64,000 nucleotides of DNA from Filimonas sp. (GTDB lineage: Bacteria; Bacteroidota; Bacteroidia; Chitinophagales; Chitinophagaceae), in the NCBI GenBank assembly GCA_017306865.1, contig JAFKHH010000016.1, positions 372,001 through 436,000 on the forward strand. The letters are read 5' to 3'. This document shows, piece by piece, positions 50,865 to 59,309 of the stretch (its first letter is position 1; each line of letters begins with the position of its first letter). A program made the translations under genes and the position numbers. The notes beneath the pieces are model-generated. The model did not search any database, was not told the origin of the DNA, and saw only the letters and a list, made by a program, of their open reading frames with translations.

Positions 50865-52118
50865 ATGTCCGTTAAGAAGTACCTGACCAAAAGGAATGGA
50901 TATATCCTTTTGATCATAATAGCTGTGCTTACAGCTTACATTTCTACTACCGATGGTGGTGATTTTGACGTGTACCTGGGCGCCGCCAAAAAGCTGAATG
51001 ATGGACAAAACATCTATGCTCCACCTTTTGTAAAAGGCCTGCAATATTATTACAGCGTATTCTTTGCACTATTGCTGATCCCCTTTCACAAATTTATTTT
51101 CGTTACCGAGTTTATCTGGCTGCTAGCATCCTATTATTGGCTTTACAGGATCTGGCTGTTATGTAAAGACTACTTCCATGTTGAAAGGCTAACAGCAAAG
51201 CAACAAAACCAGTGGCTGCTGTTTACGTTCCTGCTTGCCCTACAATTTATCATGTATAACATTTCTGTTATACAAGTCACTATTTTTCTCTTGTGGGCCA
51301 TACTGGAATCACTACGTCTTATACAGCAGAAAAAAGAGATTACCGCAGGTTTGTTGCTGGCATTGATCATCAATATTAAGGTGATGCCGATACTGATGCT
51401 GCCGTATCTTTTTTACAGGGGATATTTTAAAACGATCGTTACGATCATCATTGCTTCCGTAGCGCTCATTTATCTGCCAGCCATCTTTATCGGCAATGAG
51501 TATAACAATTTCCTGCTTGCGGAATGGTGGAAGATCATTAACCCGCAGAACAAAGAGCATTTGTTTGAGACTAATATTGGTCCGCACAGCCTTGTTGCAC
51601 TGATTCCAGTTTACTTAACAGATACAACCGGTGATCTTGCTTTCAAAAGAAACTTTGTAAACCTGGATGCAGCTACAGTAACGACGATCATCAATGCCTG
51701 CAGACTGTTACTACTGGCTATTTCTTTATGCTACCTGAGAAGTATGCCGTTTAAAAAGGAAAACAACAAACTGAAATCATTCTGGGAAATAGCTTATTTC
51801 CTGCTCATCATTCCTTTACTGATGCCGCACCAGATGAAATATGCGTTCTTGTTTTCTCTGCCAATGATCATGTATGTACTGTATTTCTATCTCCTTACCT
51901 GGAAGGAACCGCGAACAACAGGATATAAAGTGATCTTTATCCTGTTTGCAATAACCATATTATTTTACTCGCCTATTTACGGAAGGGACCTGATCGGGAA
52001 ATTCTTATTTCGTTATACACAGCATTTCCGTTATCTGACTATAGCAACACTGTTACTTATTCCAGTGTCATTGTATTGCAATCCGAAAAAGATAGCAGAG
52101 AGTGCCAGAAACAGTTAG
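50865..52118 (+). CDS. Membrane glycosyltransferase, GT87/DUF2029 family
   Basis: 417 residues with about ten hydrophobic segments. The first loop has DGGDFDVYLGAAKKLNDG and NIYAPPF, typical for GT87 (polyprenyl-phosphate-mannose mannosyltransferase-like), with the acidic pair FDVYLGAA likely catalytic. Such proteins use a polyprenyl-phosphate sugar donor at the outer side of the inner membrane. It follows the GT2 gene and ends at a strong hairpin. No substrate can be named. Confidence 0.78.
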   Translation: MSVKKYLTKRNGYILLIIIAVLTAYISTTDGGDFDVYLGAAKKLNDGQNIYAPPFVKGLQYYYSVFFALLLIPFHKFIFVTEFIWLLASYYWLYRIWLLCKDYFHVERLTAKQQNQWLLFTFLLALQFIMYNISVIQVTIFLLWAILESLRLIQQKKEITAGLLLALIINIKVMPILMLPYLFYRGYFKTIVTIIIASVALIYLPAIFIGNEYNNFLLAEWWKIINPQNKEHLFETNIGPHSLVALIPVYLTDTTGDLAFKRNFVNLDAATVTTIINACRLLLLAISLCYLRSMPFKKENNKLKSFWEIAYFLLIIPLLMPHQMKYAFLFSLPMIMYVLYFYLLTWKEPRTTGYKVIFILFAITILFYSPIYGRDLIGKFLFRYTQHFRYLTIATLLLIPVSLYCNPKKIAESARNS

Positions 52119-52125
52119 CACTCTC

Positions 52126-52182
52126 TGCGTATTCTCCGCGCGCGCTGCGTTACTATATCGCAGCGCGCGCAGAGAATACGCA
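52126..52182. terminator. 24-bp near-perfect hairpin, possible bidirectional terminator or dispersed repeat
   Basis: Left arm 52126-52149 and right arm 52159-52182 are reverse complements over 24 bp with one mismatch, loop 9 nt; the stem contains GCGCGCGCTGCG. It lies 7 bp after the GT87 stop and before the stop of the converging gene. No T-run follows, so termination is uncertain; it resembles the CGCAGAG-type repeat class. Confidence 0.65.
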
Positions 52183-52228
52183 AAGGACACCGAGAGCTTA
52201 CTCACAACTGACCACTTACAGTTGTCTT

Positions 52229-53104
52229 CTATATTTTTTTATAGTTCCTGAAATCGAATGGACGTATGCCTGTTATTTTTTCAAATGCATACAACATCCT
52301 GTCTTTAAAGGACAGTTTCTTTTTAGAAAGATCGAGCTGTATGTCCCAGTTCTTTTTGCCAATCCTGTCTTTCATTACAGCAGGGTGTGTGCCTGCAAAT
52401 TTTTCGAGAGAGTCAAATTCTTCGTAATTGAAGAAGTCTTCCGAGTTCATCCACTTTTGCCAGTTTTCTGAGTCCTGGTTCCAATACCTGCTTACTTCTT
52501 TCATCTTTTTCTTCATTTGCTCTGGACTTTTTACCCAGCCATAATGATAGATGTATGCATCTATTGACTTTACCAACAATTTCTCTTTTCCATTCACACG
52601 GAAGCCTTGCGCATCTTTATACGCTTTTATATTTTTATCGTTCTTTATTATACGTACTTCATGTGTGTACCATTTGCGGCTATCGCCTATATAGTTGTAT
52701 GTACCATAAAAGTGCGCATACTTAAAGAGCAGGCCTTGCACACGTTTATCATCTTTGTATTTTTTACAGCCTTCCAATATAGCTGCATGATATTTTTCAT
52801 GCACCACTTCATCTGCCTGTATATAAAAAGCCCAGTCACTGGCAGGATCAATCAATTGGAATGCTTTATCTGTTTCTACCGCCAGTACAGCGCCACCAGC
52901 TCTTAATGCAGGATCCCATACTGAATCAAAAATCCTGATCTTAGGATCGCCGATCGATTGAATGAGTCCTTTAGTATCATCGCTACTATCTCCTACCAGC
53001 ACAACCATTTCATCCACTACAGGTAAAATAGACCTGATGGCTTCAACGATCGGATAATCATTGACTAAAGCATTTTTGATAATAGTAAAACCGGAAATTT
53101 TCAT
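52229..53104 (-). CDS. Glycosyltransferase family 2-like protein
   Basis: 291 residues from the ATG at 53104; a TTG two codons upstream was rejected. The GT-A start ISGFTIIKNALVNDYPIVEA, VVDEMVVLVGDSSDDT and the metal-binding ADE at 97-99 (YIQADEVVH) are clear. Later WYTHEVRIIKN is found where the acceptor site is in relatives. Similar to lipopolysaccharide core or O-antigen transferases; donor unknown. Transcribed towards the GT87 gene, so it has its own promoter. Confidence 0.82.
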   Translation of the reverse strand: MKISGFTIIKNALVNDYPIVEAIRSILPVVDEMVVLVGDSSDDTKGLIQSIGDPKIRIFDSVWDPALRAGGAVLAVETDKAFQLIDPASDWAFYIQADEVVHEKYHAAILEGCKKYKDDKRVQGLLFKYAHFYGTYNYIGDSRKWYTHEVRIIKNDKNIKAYKDAQGFRVNGKEKLLVKSIDAYIYHYGWVKSPEQMKKKMKEVSRYWNQDSENWQKWMNSEDFFNYEEFDSLEKFAGTHPAVMKDRIGKKNWDIQLDLSKKKLSFKDRMLYAFEKITGIRPFDFRNYKKI

Positions 53105-53199
53105 ATACAATGATTGGAGGGCAAAGAACGGAAAAAGCGGTCATAACCTTACACTAAAAAGGACCCGGCAATAAAATAATAACTCATCTTTGCAGGTGT

Positions 53200-53841
53200 A
53201 TGACAAATTTCATCCGCATATTTCCGCTGGGGGTTGTTGTGTACCCAAACGAAAAACTGAACCTGCACATTTTTGAAGACAGGTATCGCCAGTTGATTCA
53301 TGAATGCTACGCAGAGAAGAAACCATTTGGTATTCCCACGGTCATAGATGATAAGGTGATGGAGATGGGCACGCTGGTAGAGATCAGGGAAATTGTAAAG
53401 ACGTACGACGATGGTAAAATGGATATTACGACAAAAGGCCTGCATGTGTTCAGGGTACTGGAGATAATAAAGGAAGTGCCGGACAAGCTATACAGTGGTG
53501 CTATTGTTACCTACCCGGAAAACAATGAGCTGCAACAGCGCGAGATGATCAAAAGGGTAATGGCTGGTATACGTGAATTGCACAAATTGCTGAAGGTGGA
53601 GAAAAATTTTACTAAACCAGATGAAGAATTAGTGAGCTACGACATTGCGCATCACGCAGGGTTGTCTATACAGGAGGAATACGAGTTCCTGGGATTGCTA
53701 CAGGAAAATCAGCGCCTGGAATACCTGAAACGGCATTTAGCCAAAGTGCTTCCCGTTATCAAAGGCATGGAAGAACTGAAAGAACGTATACATTTAAACG
53801 GGCACTTTAAGGAGCTGAAAGGCTTCAACCTTGACTTCTGA
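53200..53841 (+). CDS. LON peptidase substrate-binding domain protein
   Basis: 213 residues made of the LON N-terminal domain alone, with no ATPase or protease part. The start FIRIFPLGVVVYPNEKLNLH, the FEDRYRQLIHEC and GIPTVIDD segments are typical. Such stand-alone proteins (LonN-type) bind unfolded or target proteins, but function is poorly known. It precedes coaX by 121 bp. A CATCTTTG just before the ATG is one base off the -7 consensus. Confidence 0.88.
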   Translation: MTNFIRIFPLGVVVYPNEKLNLHIFEDRYRQLIHECYAEKKPFGIPTVIDDKVMEMGTLVEIREIVKTYDDGKMDITTKGLHVFRVLEIIKEVPDKLYSGAIVTYPENNELQQREMIKRVMAGIRELHKLLKVEKNFTKPDEELVSYDIAHHAGLSIQEEYEFLGLLQENQRLEYLKRHLAKVLPVIKGMEELKERIHLNGHFKELKGFNLDF

Positions 53842-53962
53842 TTTTGGGGAAAGCGGAAGATTAAGTCGAAAATTGTTTTCAAGTCCCTTTCTTTGCACTG
53901 CTTTTTATGACTGGCGGGTACAGCAACATGAAAACATTCCTTTATTAAGCGAAAAAACGATT

Positions 53963-54685
53963 ATGCAAACCACTCTCTGCTTTGATTTTGGCAATACGCG
54001 CCTGAAATGTGCCGTTTTTGAGGGTCGTGATGTAAAAGAAGTGCTGGTTTTGCCTGATGCTTCAGAAAAGAGTATTACAGACATCCTGGAGAAGTATAAT
54101 CCTACCAAAAGCATTTTATCTTCCGTTATCAACCACGACGAGGCAATTGAGACATTGCTGGCGAAGCATACCCGGTTTCACAAACTGGACCATTTGAGCA
54201 AGCTACCCGTAACAACACCGGTTGGCAAACCGGAAACTATTGGCGCGGACAGGCTGGCTCTTGTAGCTGCTGCGGTAGACCTGTTCCCGGGTCAGCATAA
54301 CCTGGTGATCGGGCTTGGCTCCTGCATTACGTTCAACTTTGTCAATAAATTCCACGAATTTCTTGGCGGCAGTATTTCGCCGGGGCTGGAAATGCGCTTT
54401 AAATCCATGCATGATTATACGGCTAAACTGCCATTGATAAAGCCAGACTGGAATTTTCCGCTGGTTGGTTACGATACGCGGACGAACATGCTGAGTGGGG
54501 TAATATTGGGCATGAGTAAAGAAATTGATGGAATTATAGACGCTTATGCCGAAAAATACAGCAACTTTAACGCGCTTTTAACCGGTGGGGATATGGGCTT
54601 TTTTGCCCCTCATCTCAAAAACAAGATATTTGCAGACCCTTATTTAATCTATAAAGGCTTATATGCTATTAGTGAATACAACTAA
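53963..54685 (+). CDS. coaX: Type III pantothenate kinase
   Basis: 240 residues from ATG 53963; the open frame further upstream is not protein-like. The ASKHA fold start CFDFGNTRLKCAVFEG with Asp8, the PETIGADRLALVAAA loop and GGSISPGLEMRFKSMHDYTA are present. It makes 4'-phosphopantothenate, the first step of coenzyme A. The P-loop segment reads GLGSCITFNFV in place of the more common GTA.T.D, a substitution worth checking. It overlaps the next gene by 23 bp, so they are coupled. Confidence 0.9.
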   Translation: MQTTLCFDFGNTRLKCAVFEGRDVKEVLVLPDASEKSITDILEKYNPTKSILSSVINHDEAIETLLAKHTRFHKLDHLSKLPVTTPVGKPETIGADRLALVAAAVDLFPGQHNLVIGLGSCITFNFVNKFHEFLGGSISPGLEMRFKSMHDYTAKLPLIKPDWNFPLVGYDTRTNMLSGVILGMSKEIDGIIDAYAEKYSNFNALLTGGDMGFFAPHLKNKIFADPYLIYKGLYAISEYN

Positions 54686-56033
54686 ACGTATTGGTTTTCT
54701 TGCTATTGCGCTGTGCTTGACATTGTCGCTGACTGCCCAGATAAACTCACCTTATTCAAGGTATGGTTTGGGAGATCTTATTCCTGCACAACCTGCAGCA
54801 TCAAGAGGTATGGGCGGTATCTCCGCTCCGTTTGTAGATATACAAGCCCTCAACACTTCTAACCCAGCTAGTTATGGTAGTATCGGTATTGTGACTTATG
54901 ACTTGGGCGTAACCATCGATACCAGGACAATGAGGAGTGTAGCCCCGGAGGGTAAATACAAATCCACTGCTTTTATTCCGGCTTATTTACAAATCGGTGT
55001 CCCGATCAATAGAACAAGGCACATTGGCGCTGTTTTAGGCATCAGGCCCGTAACGAACATTAATTATAGCCTGATGACAGGCGGTAGAAACCCAAATGCC
55101 AGCAATGACAGCATTAATGTGCTGTATGAAGGTAACGGAGGATTGAATGAAATTTTCGCCGGTCTTGGTAAGAAATGGGGCAATTTCGCTGTCGGTTTCA
55201 ATGCCGGCTATAGTTTTGGCAAAAAGGACATTAGTACAAAAGTGCTTCCTTACAATGATTCATTGACCTATTACAAAGGCAATTCATACTCCACTACTTC
55301 TTTCAACAGTCCGTTTATTGACCTGGGTGTACAGTATGAGTTCCCGCTTTCCAAGATTGATGACAAGGAGAATAAAACGACCACTACGTATTCATTACGC
55401 ATTGGGGCCAACGCTAAGTTGCAGCAAAAGCTAAATGCAACCAGCAACATAACGAATGAAACATTTGAATATACGAATAGTGGCGACACTATGCGTGTGG
55501 ACAGTGTTTACAAAACTGCTACTGCGAAGGGTAAGATCGACATCCCTGTTTCTTACAGAGCGGGTGTTATGTTCTTGAAGACTTATTCCAACTCTTATGG
55601 CATGACAGCTACACATTGGGGCATTGGTGCGGAATATGAAAACACGCAATGGTCTAAATATTCTTACTTTGGTGTAAAAGACCCATCGCTGGTGAATAGC
55701 TGGGTGGTGCGCCTGGGTGGCCAGATTACACCGGAACCAGACCCTATCCGTGCGCATAGCTTTTGGGGTCGTTCTACTTACAAAGCAGGTTTTTATGCCG
55801 GGCAGGATTATATCAATGCTGACGGAAACAAGACGAAGGTTATGGCCTTTACATTTGGCATTGGCTTTGACCTGAGAAAGCCCAATTATATACAGCAGTA
55901 CACTAAGATTAATACGGCTTTTGAATTTGGAAAGCGCGGCAGTAATGTTAATAATGTTACCGAAAACTTTTTCAAATTTACAGTAGGCTTATCTTTGAGC
56001 GACGTTTGGTTTATTAAACGTAAATATGATTAA
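54663..56033 (+). CDS. Outer-membrane protein paralogous to the 314-1564 product
   Basis: 456 residues. Signal peptide (1-25, ending LTAQ). N-terminal pattern YSRYGLGDLIPAQPAASRGM followed by GG and NPASY, as in the protein at 314-1564, and a long beta-rich barrel ending WFIKRKYD. In Bacteroidota the gene between coaX and lptC is regularly such a membrane protein. It overlaps coaX by 23 bp and lptC by 8 bp. Possibly involved in LPS or lipid transport with LptC (inference from context). Confidence 0.75.
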   Translation: MLLVNTTKRIGFLAIALCLTLSLTAQINSPYSRYGLGDLIPAQPAASRGMGGISAPFVDIQALNTSNPASYGSIGIVTYDLGVTIDTRTMRSVAPEGKYKSTAFIPAYLQIGVPINRTRHIGAVLGIRPVTNINYSLMTGGRNPNASNDSINVLYEGNGGLNEIFAGLGKKWGNFAVGFNAGYSFGKKDISTKVLPYNDSLTYYKGNSYSTTSFNSPFIDLGVQYEFPLSKIDDKENKTTTTYSLRIGANAKLQQKLNATSNITNETFEYTNSGDTMRVDSVYKTATAKGKIDIPVSYRAGVMFLKTYSNSYGMTATHWGIGAEYENTQWSKYSYFGVKDPSLVNSWVVRLGGQITPEPDPIRAHSFWGRSTYKAGFYAGQDYINADGNKTKVMAFTFGIGFDLRKPNYIQQYTKINTAFEFGKRGSNVNNVTENFFKFTVGLSLSDVWFIKRKYD

Positions 56034-56601
56034 AACTATCAAGCATACAATATTTATACTAGCAGCCTTATCTACAGGCTGCTTTTTTATTGCCGGATGT
56101 GAAAACGACATCAAGCAGGTGCGTGCACTTGGGCAGAAAACCAAGGATGTAGAGGTGATTACCAAGGTGACCAGCTACCTGAGCCAGGATGCCAAAATGA
56201 AGGCTAAACTGACGGCGCCTTTGATGACACGTTACCAGGGAGATTCTGTTTTAGTTGAATTTCCTAAAACAGTACACGTGGATTTTTATGAGGATAGTTT
56301 AAAAGTAGAAAGCTTTGTCTTCGCCAAATACGGCCGTTACATAGAAAACCAGCGTAAAGTGCTTTTGCGCGACAGTGTGGTTGTTATCAACCTGATGAAG
56401 GGGGATACTTTACGTACAGAGGAGTTGTGGTGGGACCAGAACCGCCAATTGTTCTATACAGACAAACCAGTCCACATAAGGCAGCCAGACCAGAAAATGG
56501 ATGGCGCTTATGGCATGGAAGCCGATCAGAATTTCAGAAAATGGACCTTATTCAGCACTTCAGGCGTTATGAATGTTGCAGACTCGACGATACCACACTA
56601 A
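56026..56601 (+). CDS. lptC: LPS export protein LptC (lipoprotein form)
   Basis: 191 residues. The N-terminus has a lipobox-like FFIAGC (Cys25) rather than the plain membrane anchor of E. coli LptC. The beta-jellyroll has VTSYLSQDAKMKAKLTAPLM, VHVDFYEDSLKVESFVFAKY and MDGAYGMEADQNFRKWTLF, typical of LptC-like proteins of Bacteroidota. It passes lipopolysaccharide from the inner-membrane ABC complex to the periplasmic bridge. ATGATTAA overlap with the barrel gene shows coupling. A hairpin follows at 56606. Confidence 0.88.
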   Translation: MIKTIKHTIFILAALSTGCFFIAGCENDIKQVRALGQKTKDVEVITKVTSYLSQDAKMKAKLTAPLMTRYQGDSVLVEFPKTVHVDFYEDSLKVESFVFAKYGRYIENQRKVLLRDSVVVINLMKGDTLRTEELWWDQNRQLFYTDKPVHIRQPDQKMDGAYGMEADQNFRKWTLFSTSGVMNVADSTIPH

Positions 56602-56605
56602 CATG

Positions 56606-56648
56606 AGTCGGTAATCGTGAATCGGCAATTTATTCACGATTACCGACT
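56606..56648. repeat. Perfect 16-bp inverted repeat after lptC
   Basis: AGTCGGTAATCGTGAA (56606-56621) and TTCACGATTACCGACT (56633-56648) are exact reverse complements with an 11-nt loop, 5 bp after the lptC stop. The segment 56616-56629 is repeated in reverse complement at 28567-28580. It may serve as a transcript end, although no T-run follows. Confidence 0.65.
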
Positions 56649-56754
56649 GACGGCTCCCGTTATAAAAGATTAAACGCTCACTCATCTTTTATGAAGATTC
56701 TGTTATAAATACCTGCTAAACATTTCGTTTACCCGCCTGTTATAGTATCAACAC

Positions 56755-56762
56755 TAATTTTG
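56755..56762 (+). promoter_or_regulatory. -7 promoter box of the aldo/keto reductase gene (TAATTTTG)
   Basis: Exact TAnnTTTG, 20 nt before the ATG at 56783. Confidence 0.45.
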
Positions 56763-56782
56763 TACACCTAAAACAGACAGTT

Positions 56783-57772
56783 ATGGAATATCGTAGAATG
56801 GGTAAGACAGGATTGCAATTAAGTGCGCTCAGCCTGGGAAGCTGGGTTACTTTTCACAAGCAGATCAATGATGGTATAGCAGACGGGTTGATGAGCATTG
56901 CGTATGAAAACGGGGTGAACTTTTTTGATAATGCAGAGGTCTATGCACTTGGTGAAAGTGAAAAAATGATGGGGCGTGTGCTGCAGTCTAAAGGCTGGGA
57001 CAGGTCTTCCTACGTAATATCTTCCAAAGTATTTTTTGGCTGGCATGGCAAGGAGAACAAACCGAACCAGACAGGACTTTCCCGCAAACACATTACAGAG
57101 GCGTGCCATGAGGCGTTGCAAAGATTGCAGGTAGACTACATCGACCTTTTCTTTTGCCACCGCCCGGATAAATCTACTCCTATTGAGGAGGTGGTATGGA
57201 GCATGAACCTGCTGATACAACAGGGTAAAATATTATATTGGGGCACAAGTGAGTGGAGTGCGCAGGAAATAATGGAGGCGCATATGTTTGCAGAGCGTTA
57301 TCGCCTGATTGGCCCGGCTATGGAACAGCCTGAGTATAACCTGTTTAACAGGCATAAGGTAGAAGCTGATTTTTCCCAGATATACAAAACCGTTGGCCTG
57401 GGCACTACTATCTGGAGCCCGTTGGCGAGCGGGTTACTGACTGGTAAATATAATGATGGCATACCTGAAGGCAGCCGTCTTTCACTGTCTGGCTTCGAAT
57501 GGCTGAAGGACCGTACTGCAACTGAAGAAAAAATAAAGCGAGTACAGCAGTTACAGCAACTGGCAAACGAATTAAACGTATCGCTCACAAACCTGTCTAT
57601 TGCATGGTGCATTAGCAATCCGAATGTAACAACCGCTATCCTGGGTGCTACAAAGGAGGAGCAACTGAAAGAGAACCTGCGTTCACTGGAAGTTTTGCCA
57701 TTGTTGACGCCGGAAGTATTGCAAAAAATAGATGAGATCATGCAGACTAAACCGGTATTACCGGAATATTAG
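56783..57772 (+). CDS. Aldo/keto reductase, Kv-beta-like
   Basis: 329 residues. The catalytic tetrad is complete: Asp49 and Tyr54 in FFDNAEVYALGESE, Lys82 in VISSKVFFGWHG, His126 in LFFCHRPD. The typical WSPLASGLLTGKYNDG is found near residue 215. This group (AKR6/7-like) reduces aldehydes or ketones with NADPH; no partner channel exists here. It has its own promoter and terminator and separates lptC from the downstream genes. Confidence 0.93.
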   Translation: MEYRRMGKTGLQLSALSLGSWVTFHKQINDGIADGLMSIAYENGVNFFDNAEVYALGESEKMMGRVLQSKGWDRSSYVISSKVFFGWHGKENKPNQTGLSRKHITEACHEALQRLQVDYIDLFFCHRPDKSTPIEEVVWSMNLLIQQGKILYWGTSEWSAQEIMEAHMFAERYRLIGPAMEQPEYNLFNRHKVEADFSQIYKTVGLGTTIWSPLASGLLTGKYNDGIPEGSRLSLSGFEWLKDRTATEEKIKRVQQLQQLANELNVSLTNLSIAWCISNPNVTTAILGATKEEQLKENLRSLEVLPLLTPEVLQKIDEIMQTKPVLPEY

Positions 57773-57784
57773 ACCATAATCAAG

Positions 57785-57840
57785 AAGCTGTAAGCTGTAG
57801 AGTATGGTAAAAAGTTACTCACGGCTTGCAGCTTTTTTTT
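57785..57840 (+). terminator. Terminator after the aldo/keto reductase gene
   Basis: A 14-bp stem AAGCTGTAAGCTGT / ACGGCTTGCAGCTT (two G-U pairs) with a 22-nt loop followed by eight T. Confidence 0.75.
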
Positions 57841-57929
57841 ACCCTAAGGTTGCCTTTGTTTAATCGGATAAAGTAGATAAAGCAAGGCGCTTTATCGGTA
57901 TGTACAACTGCATCTGGCGATGTATTTGT

Positions 57930-59240
57930 ATGTTGAATCTTAAAAATCCCTATTCGCCAATGAAGCGTGCACCGAAGAGATACGAAGCCCCCTCAGCTAT
58001 CTATCAGGAAGTAGTACAAGCGCTAGCGCTTAACTATAATGGATATGAAGTTCACAAGATCATTGACACATTTATCAGGGATACGATCTTTCGTGGCTCT
58101 GTAAACAGGCGGTCTGATGTATGGAAAAGGCTGTTTAAAGTGTATGACTTTTCTGTTTTACCTGTAAATGATACCAAACTGTTCAGCACCTTATGCGAGT
58201 TTTCTTCCCGTAAAGAGTATGAGGAGTTGTGGGATTATGCACTTGAGGGTATTGAAGATAAGAAAACATATAAGCTGACGGAGGTGCCTCAGAAGTGGAT
58301 ACTCAACAAAAAAAACATACGCATAGGCAAGCAACTTGTAAAGAAGTTGCAGCATGTATTTAAACCACACCGCGCGCAACTGGCTGCGGCCATTACTGCA
58401 ACACTAAATAACATTGATGCTACTGAAAAACAAATTGCCGTAACTCCTGAAAAGTATCTTTCCTTCTGTAGCGTAATGTGGCTTGAAAACCTGCTAACAC
58501 AGTATTTCAACAAAAGAAACATTCCTACGTATGATCTGCAACATGGCGCAACCCGTGTGTATCGTAAAAATCCGGTAGATGAGATTGAATACAGTAACAT
58601 TGTTTCAGACTATCATTTTACATGGGGCGATTATTCACGGGATGAGTTGATCGGGTTTGGTATAGAACCGGCACGCCTGATCTCTGGTGGTTACCCACAC
58701 AGGCATACGATTAACCCGATCAGGAAACCAGTAGGCAAAAAGGTAATTGTATTCCTTTCTCGCTTTGATTTTGAACAAGAGAATTACGAAGTGCTTGCCA
58801 TTCTTGCAGCGCTGAACAAAGCATACAACGGGGCATTTTCCTTTTCGTTCAAGTTGCACCCTTCATTGAATGCAAAAAAATACGGGGAGGTAATGGAGAC
58901 ACAATACCCTGATGCAAATTTTACATTGCTAAACAGCAGAATTACTTTGCATGAGTTGTTTACAAAGGAACAGGCTGACCTATGTATTGCCGTGAATACA
59001 TCCTGCTATTTTGAGTGCTATATGCTGGGTATGCCTACTTTCCGCTACTTCAGCGAAACGTTCGACCTGGAGCATCCGGTGAGGGAAGACCTGTTTGACT
59101 CCACAGAAAAACTACAATTGCTATTGGACCGTTTGTATAATGAGTTTGGCCGGTATTATCTGCAGGAAGACATTTACCGGGAGCTTGACTATGCGTTAGG
59201 CCTGAGTAAAAATGAATACCCGGCAGTCTTAAATGCTTAA
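57930..59240 (+). CDS. GT-B-like surface carbohydrate biosynthesis protein
   Basis: The reading frame starts at 57900, but the ATG at 57930 (MLNLKNPY) or 57960 (MKRAPKRYE) is more likely; 436 residues from 57930. No signal or membrane segment. Motifs: FCSVMWLENLLTQYFNKRN, YDLQHGATRVYRKNP, DYHFTWGDYSRDELIGFGIE and ISGGYPH. They recall CDP-glycerol glycerophosphotransferase- or capsule-type GT-B enzymes where HG and WG motifs hold the donor. I cannot name the sugar. It lies between the reductase and the CNNM-type gene, without sugar-gene partners nearby. Confidence 0.6.
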   Translation: MLNLKNPYSPMKRAPKRYEAPSAIYQEVVQALALNYNGYEVHKIIDTFIRDTIFRGSVNRRSDVWKRLFKVYDFSVLPVNDTKLFSTLCEFSSRKEYEELWDYALEGIEDKKTYKLTEVPQKWILNKKNIRIGKQLVKKLQHVFKPHRAQLAAAITATLNNIDATEKQIAVTPEKYLSFCSVMWLENLLTQYFNKRNIPTYDLQHGATRVYRKNPVDEIEYSNIVSDYHFTWGDYSRDELIGFGIEPARLISGGYPHRHTINPIRKPVGKKVIVFLSRFDFEQENYEVLAILAALNKAYNGAFSFSFKLHPSLNAKKYGEVMETQYPDANFTLLNSRITLHELFTKEQADLCIAVNTSCYFECYMLGMPTFRYFSETFDLEHPVREDLFDSTEKLQLLLDRLYNEFGRYYLQEDIYRELDYALGLSKNEYPAVLNA

Positions 59241-59309
59241 TAAACAATATTATACCATTCATACCGGGTACATTGCTGTTCCCATTTTTTTATATTATTT
59301 TCGAGGTAT

